Shown here: positions 13,016 to 64,000 of the stretch, piece after piece
Layout: every line of letters starts with the position of its first letter
Numbering within the stretch: position 1 is the stretch's first letter
From: Oryzias latipes
Taxonomy: Eukaryota; Chordata; Actinopteri; Beloniformes; Adrianichthyidae
DNA: 64,000 nucleotides
Direction: 5' to 3'
NCBI RefSeq assembly: GCF_002234675.1
Contig: NC_019871.2
Span: forward strand, 25,437,594 to 25,501,593
Notes under the pieces: model-generated
The model's input: the letters and a program-made list of their open reading frames with translations, nothing else
What the model was told of the DNA's origin: nothing
The model's database searches: none
Translations under genes and position numbers: made by a program

Positions 13016-14240
13016 TGCAGCTCCTCTCAGGACAGAGCCTCCGGCCTCTAGACAGTCCCGGACTTCCTCTGACACTGAACTTTGCTTCTGGATGTGGCTG
13101 TGAAGCAACGGCTGCCGAAAGCAGAGGTGTTTGCAATCAGTGTTTGAGGTTAATGGTCAACCTGACAGGCTGGGTCAGGAGCATGTGCAGTAAAAAAAAA
13201 AAAAAAAAGGCTGGATCATCATCAGGAAAGCATGTTGGGCAATAGGGGCTGTTTTTGTTGTTCTTGTTGATGTTCTTGTGCTTTGCTGTTGAAGGAGTCC
13301 TCCAGCTGATGATGGGTCAATATTTGACCTTCAGTTTCCACACAGTTGGTGGGGCTTCAAGCCCAAGTAGGAGTGGGGGGGTAGGGAGGGAGCCCCCCAT
13401 TTGCAGAAACCTAACACACACTAAAGCAGGACAGGTGATTGTGTGAAGTCCTTCACGCGTCTTTTGCTGCAAATCTATCAGATCAAAAAGTCATTTAACG
13501 TCAATAAAAACAGTTATTTGCCCGCGTGCCGCGCTGCAACATACCCGAACAGTCTTGAGAAACAGCCCCGGTGAATCCTGCAAAGAATAGACCTGGATTC
13601 AAAGCTCATGATGCGGATGAAAAAAACAAAAAAAAGACACGGATTGTCTGAAAAATTTCCGCGTCACGTGGACTGGCTGGCCCCGCCCACATTTGCCGCA
13701 CAAACATGAATGGGGAGGGGCGGGGATTCAAAAATAAACTAATTTTTTGCCAAATAAAGCGATACTATAGATAAAAATGCGCACAGTATAAATAAGACAA
13801 TTAAAAAATAAATTTTGAATGGCATAGAAAAATATTAGGATCAGAAAAAAAGCACTTTAAAAATATTTTCCTCGCCGGCAGGGGGCGACACCAAGCTGCA
13901 TTTTACAACGAGGAGGCGCCTTCTCCACTTGTTTTTATAAGCAGAAAAGCACGCGCTCAATCATATCTCAACTTATTACGAACTAACATATCTACAGGGT
14001 ACAATTTTGTTTTTTAATTCAAATAACAATGGTTCTGATGAAGACTTTGAAAACGTTTTAGTTAACGCCATTCAGTGGCTAAGTAGCTTTTCATTGAATA
14101 GCACGGTAATTTTATTAGAAAATAAGAAACGAAAGTTGTTATTTTTTTCACGTATTATTATATATTATATTTATTACACGTGAGAAGCTAATGTGTAGCT
14201 GACGTTACCGACACCTCCTTCTTCCTGGGATCAGTGGATT
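13016..14240. promoter_or_regulatory. Divergent intergenic region slc37a4 / cfap45
   Basis: Contains the 5' UTR of slc37a4 (a possible intron acceptor lies near 13,112 on the minus strand, implying an upstream non-coding exon around 13,550-13,650). It also has a GC-rich patch with a CACGTG E-box at 13,665-13,670. No coding content recognised. Confidence 0.5.
13665..13670. promoter_or_regulatory. E-box CACGTG upstream of slc37a4
   Basis: The sequence GCGTCACGTGGAC includes GTCACGTG, eight of ten bases of the CLEAR motif, about 650 bp upstream of the slc37a4 ATG and close to its likely non-coding first exon. Candidate site for bHLH-ZIP factors; inference only. Confidence 0.35.
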
Positions 14241-14241
14241 C

Positions 14242-14255
14242 GTTTCCATGACAAC
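14242..14255 (+). promoter_or_regulatory. cfap45: RFX X-box GTTTCCATGACAAC
   Basis: Two half-sites (GTTTCC and GACAAC) separated by 2 bp match the X-box bound by RFX factors, which drive ciliary genes. It lies 185 bp upstream of the cfap45 start codon, the expected place for a ciliary promoter element. Site inferred from consensus. Confidence 0.6.
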
Positions 14256-14439
14256 CACCACCAACAACCAGCACGCAAACGACTTTAAGGACGCCAAGTT
14301 CTCTCTTTCTCTTTCCAGGGTTCCTTTTGGAGAGATATCTGCAAATATTTGATTATTTTAGTTGACCACACGTTCAGTGGGAACAACACCTCCATCCTCA
14401 TCGTCGGGTCCATCTTCATCCCTTCATCTCTGCGTAGAC

Positions 14440-17400
14440 ATGCCCTCCTGCAGACCCAAGGGGGAAAAAACCCCGCTCAGCAGCCCGAAGAAGGTGAATG
14501 TGGGGGGAAGCAGATTAGAAATAGATAAATGTGTGTGATGAGACTTTTTTTAAGTGAATAAAGTTCTGAAGCAGACAAATCTGGGTTTAACCAATCATTC
14601 AAAAATGATCACATTTCTGTGTTTTGAAGTCAAAACGTGTTCATTGTTTTTTCAGGCCTCACTACTTTATCACTGTTAATTATATTTTAAAGTAATGTAG
14701 TCCGTTGCATTGACTGTTCGGAGATACCTCATTGATTATAAACAGGAAATTAAAGCGCAGAAGAATTACAGTTCTTTGACAATCGTTTCTCGTTTTTGGA
14801 ATAAATGAGCTCCTAAAGTTAATTCAATATTTTCAGGGGAAGATCTGAATCTATTTAAAGGGATTTGATGGTGCCCACTAACTTCCTTTCCTTATGTCTA
14901 AAATATATCAAATAAATCTGAAATTACATAAAGATTGTTAATAAAACACAATCAGTCAAATCAAAGTCAATCAAACACAGTTTCTCAGACTGTTTGTTGA
15001 GCAAACTTTAGTGATCCCATCACAGGGACATTCATTTCTTATAAATAACAAACTTGTCAGCGTGTTTTGTCTCTTAAATGCCATTTACGGTGTTGATAGT
15101 CACTTTTTTTATCATTTTAAAGGAGAGTTTTTTCCTCTAACAGCTGCTCATTCACTTCTTTCGGATTCTCATCTGAACATGCAGGAGAACTCCACCACTG
15201 GAGGAATGGATCCATCCCATGAGAAGCACAAGGAGGAAACAATTCTAATCATCAGCAAAGACTTAATCCGCACTCTCAGGTGGACTAACATTCTACTTTT
15301 TGCCATTAGTGATGATTAAAACCTATTAAGGGCACATCAAATGTTCATCTCAGTTGATAACATTAGAATAAACTCTGCTTCTGCCAGGATCCCGCGAAAA
15401 GATCCTCCAAAAAAGTCCATCACTCTTCCATCAGCTGAGTTTGAGCAGATCACCTCAGCATCCCGTTTTCTCACCCAGGAGGAGAGAGAAGCCCTGAGAA
15501 AGACCTACCAGAAGGAGAGGGAGGAAAGATTGGTAGACTTCCTATAACTTTATGTCCTTTAACGATTAATGAAGTATTTTGAAATTGAACTGAACAAAAC
15601 TACAAAGAAAAACAAAAAATCAGTCTTTAGTCCTGAGGAAAAACGATAAACTCGTTATTTGATTTAGAGAGCTGCTGAGGAGGAGAAGAGTCGAATCCAG
15701 GAGGCGGCTCTTTCCCAAAGCAAGAACCGGGAGTTGAGCGACCTGGAGCTGGAGGCTCAGAAACGTGCACAGCGGCTGGTGGAGCGGGCCGAGGCTTTGA
15801 AGATGGAGCAAGAGGAGGAGATCAAGCAGCTCAACCAAGTAGGAAGCCACCGAGAAACCGAAGGTGAAGGGAGGCCTCCCATGCACCACAGTGCGACTGA
15901 AACCTGGGTGTGTGTGTGCTGTCCCACCAGCTGATTCTAGGCACTCAGTGTCAAGCCACGTGTGACGCCCAGATCGAGGAGAAAGAACAGATCAAGGTGG
16001 AGCTGGCCGAGGAGGAGAAACGCCTGGACACCCTGATGGAGAAGGAGCGCCGCAAGGCTTTGGAGAGTTTGGAGAAGATGGAGGAGCTCCGCAAACAGCA
16101 GCTGATCAGGTGAAGTTCTGAAGAAACGTTCATAAATGTGTCCAAACCACAAACGGCGTCGATGAGGACTTAGTGACAAAGTTGGGTTTCAGGGGGAGGC
16201 AGGAAATCTGCGACCAGATCCTGCTAAATCTGGAAGAAAGGCAACTCCAAGAGGAGATAAAAGAGCAGGAGAAACTTCAGCTCTGTCAGGACCAGGACAG
16301 AAAGAACCTTGAAGATCTAAAGGTGCGGTCCAAAGAAAAACTGCACTTTTCCCTCTGGAGTTCCCCTCTGAAAGCTTGTCATCTCTGCAGACCCTGGAGA
16401 AGAAAATGCTGGAGAAGAAGCTTCTGCAGGAAGAGATCATACGCATCAACGCCGAGGTTGCAAAAGCCAAGGAGAGGAGAGCTGAGGAGGAGAGACTGGC
16501 TGACACACGAGCCATGGAATACCTGCAGAAGAAGCTGGTCCGAGAGTTTCTAACAGATACTTCTTCTTCAGTCCCTTCCGTTTGTTAATTTCTTCTTTTG
16601 ACCTTTTCCAGGAGCGGGAGGCGGAGTACGAGGCCGAGCAAAAACGGATCAAGAAGGAGAAGGAGATGGAAATTGCCAGGCTGAGGGCCCAGCAGCAAAG
16701 AGCCAAAGACCACAAAGCAGAGCAGGTCCCAAAAGGTCTCCATCTGTCCAAAGTGTGTCCCCGCCGTGGAGTGACATCCTTTTCCTCTGCTTTCTCTGGC
16801 TTTGGCAGGATGAAATCCGGGCGAAGAGAAACCAAGAAGCCGAGGAGAGAAGGTGGAGGCAGAAGGAGAAAGAGCTGGCGATCAAGAAGGCGCGTGAAGA
16901 AGCAAAACTGAGGGCTGCCCGCCTGGAACAAGTTCAGAACAAAGAGCACTGCCTGTCCATCGAGGCCGGCCGGGAGAAGGCCGCATTCGAGAGAGTCCTG
17001 GAGTGAGACCCAGACAGAACTGTTGGATTGGAGGGGAAAAAAAGATCTACATCTTAACTGGCTGTTGTGCTCCCTCCCCCCACTATAGGGTCCAACAAGA
17101 GGAGATGGCCAAGCAGAAAGAGAACGAGGAGAGGAAGCGTGAGAAGGCACAGCAGCACGCGCTGGCCATCCGTCAGCAGGTGAAGGAGCGCGAGCGCTCA
17201 GCCGCCGCCAGGCGCAAAGAAACCTTCAAGGAGGCCGACCGGCAGATGGAGGAGGCCAGGCACAGACAAATGAAGCTGGCTGAAATCAAAGAGAAGAAGC
17301 TGCAGCAGCTTAGGTAAATGTGGTTTTTCAACATGTGGACCTGCAACTCTGCAGCACTAACCAGAACCTCTCCATGTGCAGGAATGTGGGTCTCTCGGAA

Positions 17401-17463
17401 AAATACTGCGCTCAAGTGGAAAGAAAGGCTCAGAAATTATTTCAGCCCCATTTGAAGAACTGA
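14440..17463 (+). CDS. cfap45: Cilia- and flagella-associated protein 45 (CCDC19), 11 coding exons
   Basis: Coiled-coil microtubule inner protein of ciliary doublet microtubules (family knowledge). Exons: 14440-14493, 15185-15279, 15388-15532, 15668-15838, 15931-16109, 16193-16322, 16391-16537, 16612-16725, 16809-17002, 17089-17313, 17382-17463. They total 511 codons plus stop (551 residues in human), phase consistent. Nearly the whole protein after residue 50 is Glu/Lys/Arg/Gln helix. Landmarks shared with human CFAP45: EEREALRKTYQKEREE, LILGTQCQATCDAQIEEKEQ, RAEEERLADTRAMEYLQKK, EREAEYEAEQKRI, DEIRAKRNQEAEERRWRQKE and the end GLSEKYCAQVERKAQ. Exon 7 must use the donor GTCCGA at 16,538 to join in frame. 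The N-terminal 50 residues (exons 1-2) are shorter and weakly matched to human, so the start or an extra exon there is uncertain. Confidence 0.9.
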
Positions 17464-17549
17464 GAGGAACCGGAGTTTGGTTCTGCGAAGAAAAGACACC
17501 TCAGTCACGAAACCTTTTACAGAATTCTCACATTTTGATTATTAATTAA

Positions 17550-17555
17550 AATAAA
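17550..17555 (+). other. cfap45: cfap45 poly(A) signal
   Basis: AATAAA 87 bp after the stop codon; the likely end of the cfap45 transcript. Confidence 0.6.
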
Positions 17556-17569
17556 TGATATTTGACTTT

Positions 17570-18235
17570 TTGAGTAGAAATCATTGACTGTATATGAGAA
17601 CTGGACTGAGTGAGCGTGACATTACCTAAAGAAAATGGTTTACTTCCAGCTCCAACCAATTTAGTCGCCGCTTTTTTGCATTACGGACGCCATTATGTTG
17701 GATCCAGACGATGTCAGTGAGCAGTGATTGGTCCAAGTAGGTCTGAATGGGCGTTTCTATGGCAACCAGTCTCGACAAGCGTGAGATTGTTGGAAGTCCA
17801 GTCCTGGATATACGAAACCTGTCAAAAACGCTTCAAATGTTGGATGTGGGGGACAGCAGGCACCGCCTCCTTTCATCAAAGCATCTGATTGGCCAGTTCA
17901 TAATTTTAATAACTTGCAATGAGGACAAAATATGATAAAAAAGAAAAACAGGATTATCAAGAACAGCCCAAAGGAACGACGTGGAAACGGTCTCCCATGG
18001 GCTTACCACCCGTAAAGGAACCTCGAAAGGGGCCGGTGCAACATGGTTTGGGTGGCAGTCAAAGGCGGGTGCCTCTGCGGCAGAGACCCAGTTGGACATG
18101 GGACTACGTCTCTCGGTTGGCCTGGAAACGTCTGGGAGTCCCCCCAGAGGAGCTGGAGGAAGTGACCGGGGCGAGGGAAGTGTGGGCATCTTCATTTAGA
18201 TTGCTGCCCCCACAACGCAGGAAGAGAATGGATGG
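17570..18235 (+). mobile_element. Repeat DNA between cfap45 and cltc 3' ends; non-LTR retrotransposon tail
   Basis: 17,570-17,940 looks like a degraded fish short repeat (gactgtatatgagaactgga type). 17,960-18,235 has an open frame reading WDYVSRLAWKRLGVPPEELE, then VTGAREVWASSFRLLPP, followed by a gaatggatggatgg tail. This is the recurring 3' end of a fish non-LTR retrotransposon with its short tandem tail. Truncated; the precise family is not assigned. Confidence 0.5.
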
Positions 18236-18419
18236 ATGGCACAGAAATATAAATAAGGTGCTTTTTCTTTTTGGAAACAGCAAAGAGGAACTTTCCAACC
18301 CCTGCTGGGTTCTGGTAAGAAACTGGACCAAATGGCTGTTTTGGTGTAAAAGGTTGCAGACAGACCCGTCATTTACAGTGAAGCACGTCGCCGGAGCACA
18401 CAAACACAAGAGACCGGGG

Positions 18420-19843
18420 GCTATTTTCCCACTTTTATTTAGGCTAGTATTTCCCTTTCACTGAAGTCATATTCTTTCATGTATCAATGACAGATCCTCT
18501 TCATCATTAATATCCATGACAACCAAAAGGAATCGAACTTATGTTTAGGGTTAGGATGACACTTTACACACACAGCTTTAAAGCATGGAAGGAATTGAAG
18601 TACATCAAGGTAAATAACAGGCTCTTATTCCAGACCGTTCTCGACAAACACCTGGAGGCAGAGACCTTATTTCTTCATCATAACCATCTAAACACACAAC
18701 CTACAGGAGTGTTTATGGAGTCTTTAAATGGAGGGATCCACCAGCCTGCCTTCCTCTGTTTCACACAGGACAGGGGCAGGGGGGGGCGGGGGCGTTTCCA
18801 GTTTGTCATGTTCCCCTTCGGGGGGGGGGGGAAAACAAAAAAAAACAAAAAGGTTCTGGAGACCGAGGGAAAACACGGCAACACCTGGCATACACGGGCC
18901 TCGGTACGAAGAGGATTCAGAGTAAATACACACACATACACACACGCGGCGCAGTTCCAGCCCCCACACCCCGGGTTAGGGGGGGAGGCGGTTAACCGTG
19001 GTCCCGTCCTTGCAAGTACACAAACACAGTCCCACACAAAACACTGTACACGGCACAAGAGGTCACCTTATACATGGAGCCATGAAGAAGAGCAAATATC
19101 TAGGAGGGTGGAGTGGACAGGCCTCTGCAGGCTGGTGGGGCGGGTTACCTCTTTATCCCCCCCCCCATTTTAAATTTTAGACCTTCAGGTCACACATGCA
19201 CACACACACACACACCCTCAGTCACACAGTGACATACTTCTGTATGCATTTGAACTCCATAAAGCGACACTCCTGTGCAGAATATACTATCATTACTTAG
19301 TGTGACTAGTCGTAGCCATTTCAGTGGCGCTATACGTTTCATATTATTTGTAACCCCTCCCCCCCCTTTAGGAATATACAACTAGACGGACAGATGAGAC
19401 GATGGAAGCCGATCACACGGTCAGTACGGCAGACGCCAGAGCTCGTCTGTTTCTTCATGAGTGCAAAGTCCAATGCTCCTCCACCTACTTCAAAGGTTCG
19501 CTGCTTTAACAAGTCCACTTCTGCACAAACCACTTAAAAAAAACAACAACACAAAGTATAAACGTACACCCGAGAAAAAATGACTACATTAATAATAAAT
19601 ATGGAATGTGAAAACAAACATGGTCCAAACTCTTTCAGACGCAAATAAAAAGTCCTTCATTGAGACGACATCTCTTTCTTGAATAAACAAAAAATAAAAT
19701 AAAATAAAAATCAAAGTGGTGGAAACCAGAGTGGGCTGTTGCTCGCTTGTGGCCCCTGTTGTGAGTAGAAGACCATGGGAAGCTGGTGAGGTGAACACAA
19801 AGAGACGACGGATGAGAGGAAAGGAGCTGGGAGGTGGGGGCGT
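18420..19843 (-). other. cltc: Inferred cltc 3' UTR
   Basis: Non-coding stretch between the stop and the distal AATAAA. It contains G/C homopolymer runs near 18,780-18,832, a CA/TG run near 19,198-19,215 and AT-rich segments. A 210-codon open frame on the opposite strand (18,541-19,173) has biased low-complexity composition and is not taken as a gene. Confidence 0.5.
18434..18439 (-). other. cltc: cltc poly(A) signal
   Basis: AATAAA on the minus strand, about 1.4 kb past the cltc stop, followed in the transcript direction by LINE-like repeat DNA. A long 3' UTR (roughly 18.42-19.84 kb) is normal for clathrin heavy chain. Other hexamers inside cannot be excluded. Confidence 0.45.
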
Positions 19844-51230
<31,387 letters not shown>

Positions 51231-52690
51231 GGTGGTTTTCTGAAGCCTTCTCCCCGGAGTCCTGAAATTCTAGCCTTATACTAGCTAGCTAGGCGATGGC
51301 ACCGCGCTAGCTACGACCTCGATGTTCGTGTAGGTCGAAGCCAGTCAGGGAAAACGGTGACACGACGAAAAACAGAGAATGGTTGACTGGCTTGTTGGTT
51401 TCCGAAAGCGTGTGCGAGTCAGATGTTGGATGTTTCCCCCTTCTGTGTATGCTTTCTGCACCGCATCGATGAATTGCAGCGGCTATGGCTGATCTTCTCT
51501 GAAATCCGCAATGGCGGCGGAAACGGCTTCAGCGCCTTCCCAGTCCGGAAGCTGCCAGGAAGCTCTGGAAGGATGTGGAAAAACTTAATTTATCTCCGCT
51601 CAAATCATCCATTCATAATATCTCTTATATTATTTAAAAATAATAATAATAATAATAAACACACCTGCAGAGCAACCTATTTAAATAGGTCTCGATACTT
51701 CACACATGGCTTGATAAGAAAGAAAAAAAGGATTTAAAAATAAAAATCTGTTCACAGTTTAAAGTATAGTTAATTAAAATATGCTCTAAAAGTCACAAAA
51801 ATGCAACTTTAAAAATACATTTCCACAATTCTTCTGAGATAAACTGAAAGTTGCAAATACATTCCAAATGGATTTACTTTGAAAATGTTTTCTGCAGAAG
51901 CACCTGCACAATTGAACATAACATTAAGAAAGCGCTTTAAAACTTTGAAATGTGTAATTTTTTTATATCATTGACTATGTTATTCCAGGAACATTTGTCT
52001 ATACGCACTTAAGCTTAAACCTTTTTCCCCATAATGGAGAGGTTCACCTTGAAAACCTGCCTAAATGAAAAGCTGCTCTAAACTTTTAGAAAATATTTCT
52101 TTTGATTTATATATTTATATTCCTTGGTAAATTCAAAGATACCTGAAAAACCTCATTTGGTTTGGTGTTAATTTTTTTTTCATAATAGGAGCATTTATTT
52201 TATTCCACATGAAGCACCAGAGCTCTATTGAAAGATTAAAAAAAATAAAATAAACCTTTTATTATAACTTCTATTAAAAAAAAAGGCTTTGTGACTTTTA
52301 GAATAAATAGTTCGACTTTCTTTTTTTTGAAACTGAGGAAAAGTTGTATTAGTCATAACAGAAATCAAATTGTTCCACCTAAAGCACCAAGTCTCAGGAG
52401 CCGACACCTGCAGGCCTGAAGGGCCTTCATTCGGCTTCCAACCGGCCCCAACCATGCAGCTTGTGATTGGCTGGACACACCTGAGCCAAGTAATCCAACA
52501 GTCGTCCATCTGTTATTTTCTTTGTCCTTGATGTTAGGACTCATCCCCTTTAACTGAGCCTCATATGAAATCCCTTCATTATTTTAAATGTGGAACCACT
52601 TTCTTCACCGTCTTTCTTCAACACTCGTCACATCCCCTTGAGTTTGTATAAGTGTAAAGAAGTAGCAGCCCATAGCAGACGTTATTTTTT
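51231..52690. other. cltc promoter side and cltc-vasp intergenic region
   Basis: 51,231-51,560 is CpG-rich and should hold the cltc 5' UTR and promoter (minus strand); no TATA box is evident. An (AAT)n run lies at 51,634-51,659. 52,380-52,515 (cacctgcaggcctgaagggc...) resembles a dispersed fish repeat. No coding content. vasp ends just beyond, in tandem orientation with cltc. Confidence 0.55.
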
Positions 52691-52691
52691 T

Positions 52692-52697
52692 TTTATT
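52692..52697 (-). other. vasp: Candidate vasp poly(A) signal
   Basis: AATAAA on the minus strand 1.2 kb past the vasp stop. The only clear hexamer I found that leaves a plausible 3' UTR (about 52.68-53.92 kb); proximal variants are possible. Confidence 0.35.
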
Positions 52698-53917
52698 CAC
52701 AGATATCTTTTAAAAAACGACTCAAGACAAAGTGGTGCATTTTAGGAAGCAGCTGTATTTGACTATAAAGGCATTTCTAATCCAGTGTTTCTAAGCTGTT
52801 TTCTTTATATCTCAGTGTAAAAAGCCTATACTATTAGAAAAAAAAAGAACCCAAAAAATAACATTTCATAAGAAAACTGTCAGAAATTAAATCCCCAATC
52901 ACCAGTTATTTTAATTAAAAAAAGGAACATCTAATTTGTTTTTCCCTTAAACATATATATATGTATTTCCTCATATATAGATATATATAATTTCATATTA
53001 TTCTCAAGGCAATTGGTCATGGCCAAATTATCTGACCACATGATGGCCATTTTAAGTCTCAAAATTAAGAGAAACACAGCTAGAAAGGAACAAAATAATA
53101 AATGGCAGCACAGTATACAGTAGGACCACTGCAACGGCCAACGATATCTCGTTTTGAGTGAGAGGGAAAAGCCCGTCATGGTAAGGCGACAGACACACAT
53201 CCTCTGGATCGAGTGCAATGCAAAATATCAGTACAGTTGTCAGACATAATAAAACTACAACACGCTCCTCTTTCACAGCACTCGCTTTGTCCCTTTTGCT
53301 CGTCTCTTCTTCTAGCGTTTTCTGTGTTACAGCAGTGAAGGCTTAGGTTGTATATCCACTTTTATATTGATGCATGGCAATGGTGAACAAGTCAGGTTCG
53401 CAGAACATCCTGGAGTGTTGTCGTCTACCGTTTGGAGACCGACTAAACCCAGGTGTCTGAAACAGTTTCGTCACAAGACAAAAAAAAGAAAAAAGATCCC
53501 AGCATCTTGCAATAACAGAAAAACAGTTAACACTTTCCCTGAATCGTATGGATTATTCCACGGGTAGGAGGATTTTCTTTGCAGCAAATTGAAAGTGTGG
53601 TTTTAGCAGTGTGCCTCCCTTTTCATATGGCAGTTACAGTCGACAGAGGGAAGCTCTAAATAAGGAGGATAGAAGGAAATGGATGATGAACTGGAGTGCT
53701 GGGTTATGATGTGAGGAGGTTGCTTGATTTACATGATCTGAAGTTTTGTTGCAAATATGCCAACCAAAAAAAAAAAAATTTGCTTGTGTATTTGTGGAAG
53801 ATACACAGAAAAGAGAAAACTTTTTAGGAGAAAGACAGATCCCTGGGCTACACGAGGGCACAGAGGAGGTCCCAGCAAGATCAGACACCCTCCATTAACA
53901 TCCCATCATCCAAGGAA

Positions 53918-64000
<10,083 letters not shown>

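Noticed and set aside
17753-17767. Second X-box-like site GTTTCTATGGCAACC
   Set aside because: Lies downstream of cfap45 within a dispersed repeat, so promoter function is unlikely.
17919-18464. 181-codon frame as a possible host gene
   Set aside because: Its recognisable part is the repeated 3' end of a fish non-LTR element with a short tandem tail; it is a retrotransposon fragment.
18541-19173. 210-codon open frame on the plus strand opposite the cltc 3' UTR
   Set aside because: Biased composition from G and A runs, no domain or splice structure, and it lies wholly within the inferred UTR of a well-supported gene.
53367-53888. Short frames just past the vasp stop
   Set aside because: They fall in the inferred vasp 3' UTR and resemble nothing known.

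Overview
This is teleost fish nuclear DNA: compact spliced genes with GT-AG introns, vertebrate-type proteins, and introns full of fish-style DNA transposons, MITEs and LINE pieces. I cannot fix the species; a percomorph such as a medaka relative would fit. All exon coordinates below were read by eye from translated frames, splice sites and phase continuity, compared with human family members from memory; no search was run.

Layout: (1) 1-2.87 kb, intergenic, no gene seen. (2) 2.89-4.95 kb, minus, rps25, complete. (3) 5.23-8.13 kb, plus, trappc4, complete, divergent from rps25 across about 300 bp. (4) 8.40-13.01 kb, minus, slc37a4, complete, convergent with trappc4. (5) 14.44-17.46 kb, plus, cfap45, complete except for an uncertain N-terminus, divergent from slc37a4. 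(6) 18.4-51.2 kb, minus, cltc (clathrin heavy chain), all 32 coding exons present, 1,677 codons plus stop with phase preserved throughout. (7) 52.7 kb to the window end, minus, vasp, 3' part only; the first EVH1 exons lie beyond base 64000.

The genes are unrelated housekeeping or cell-biology genes (translation, vesicle tethering, glucose-6-phosphate transport into the ER, motile cilia, clathrin coats, actin filament elongation). rps25, trappc4 and slc37a4 are also neighbours in the human genome (11q23), whereas CFAP45, CLTC and VASP are on other human chromosomes, so the order is a fish arrangement. Promoter motifs worth noting are a perfect CLEAR/E-box palindrome before trappc4 and an RFX X-box before cfap45.

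The most striking non-genic content is in the cltc introns. Intron 6 carries a 5.7-kb full-length L1/Tx1-type LINE with both ORFs open and a perfect 18-bp target-site duplication, in the same orientation as cltc. Intron 7 holds a stack of transposons nested inside one another. Further hAT, Tc1, foldback and MITE elements, several with readable target-site duplications, occupy the introns of slc37a4, cltc and vasp. I found no operon-like, CRISPR-like or otherwise clearly new molecular system; the novelty candidates are the intact LINE, a MITE family carrying a remnant acidic-Ser reading frame, and the non-mammalian domain layout of the VASP linker.
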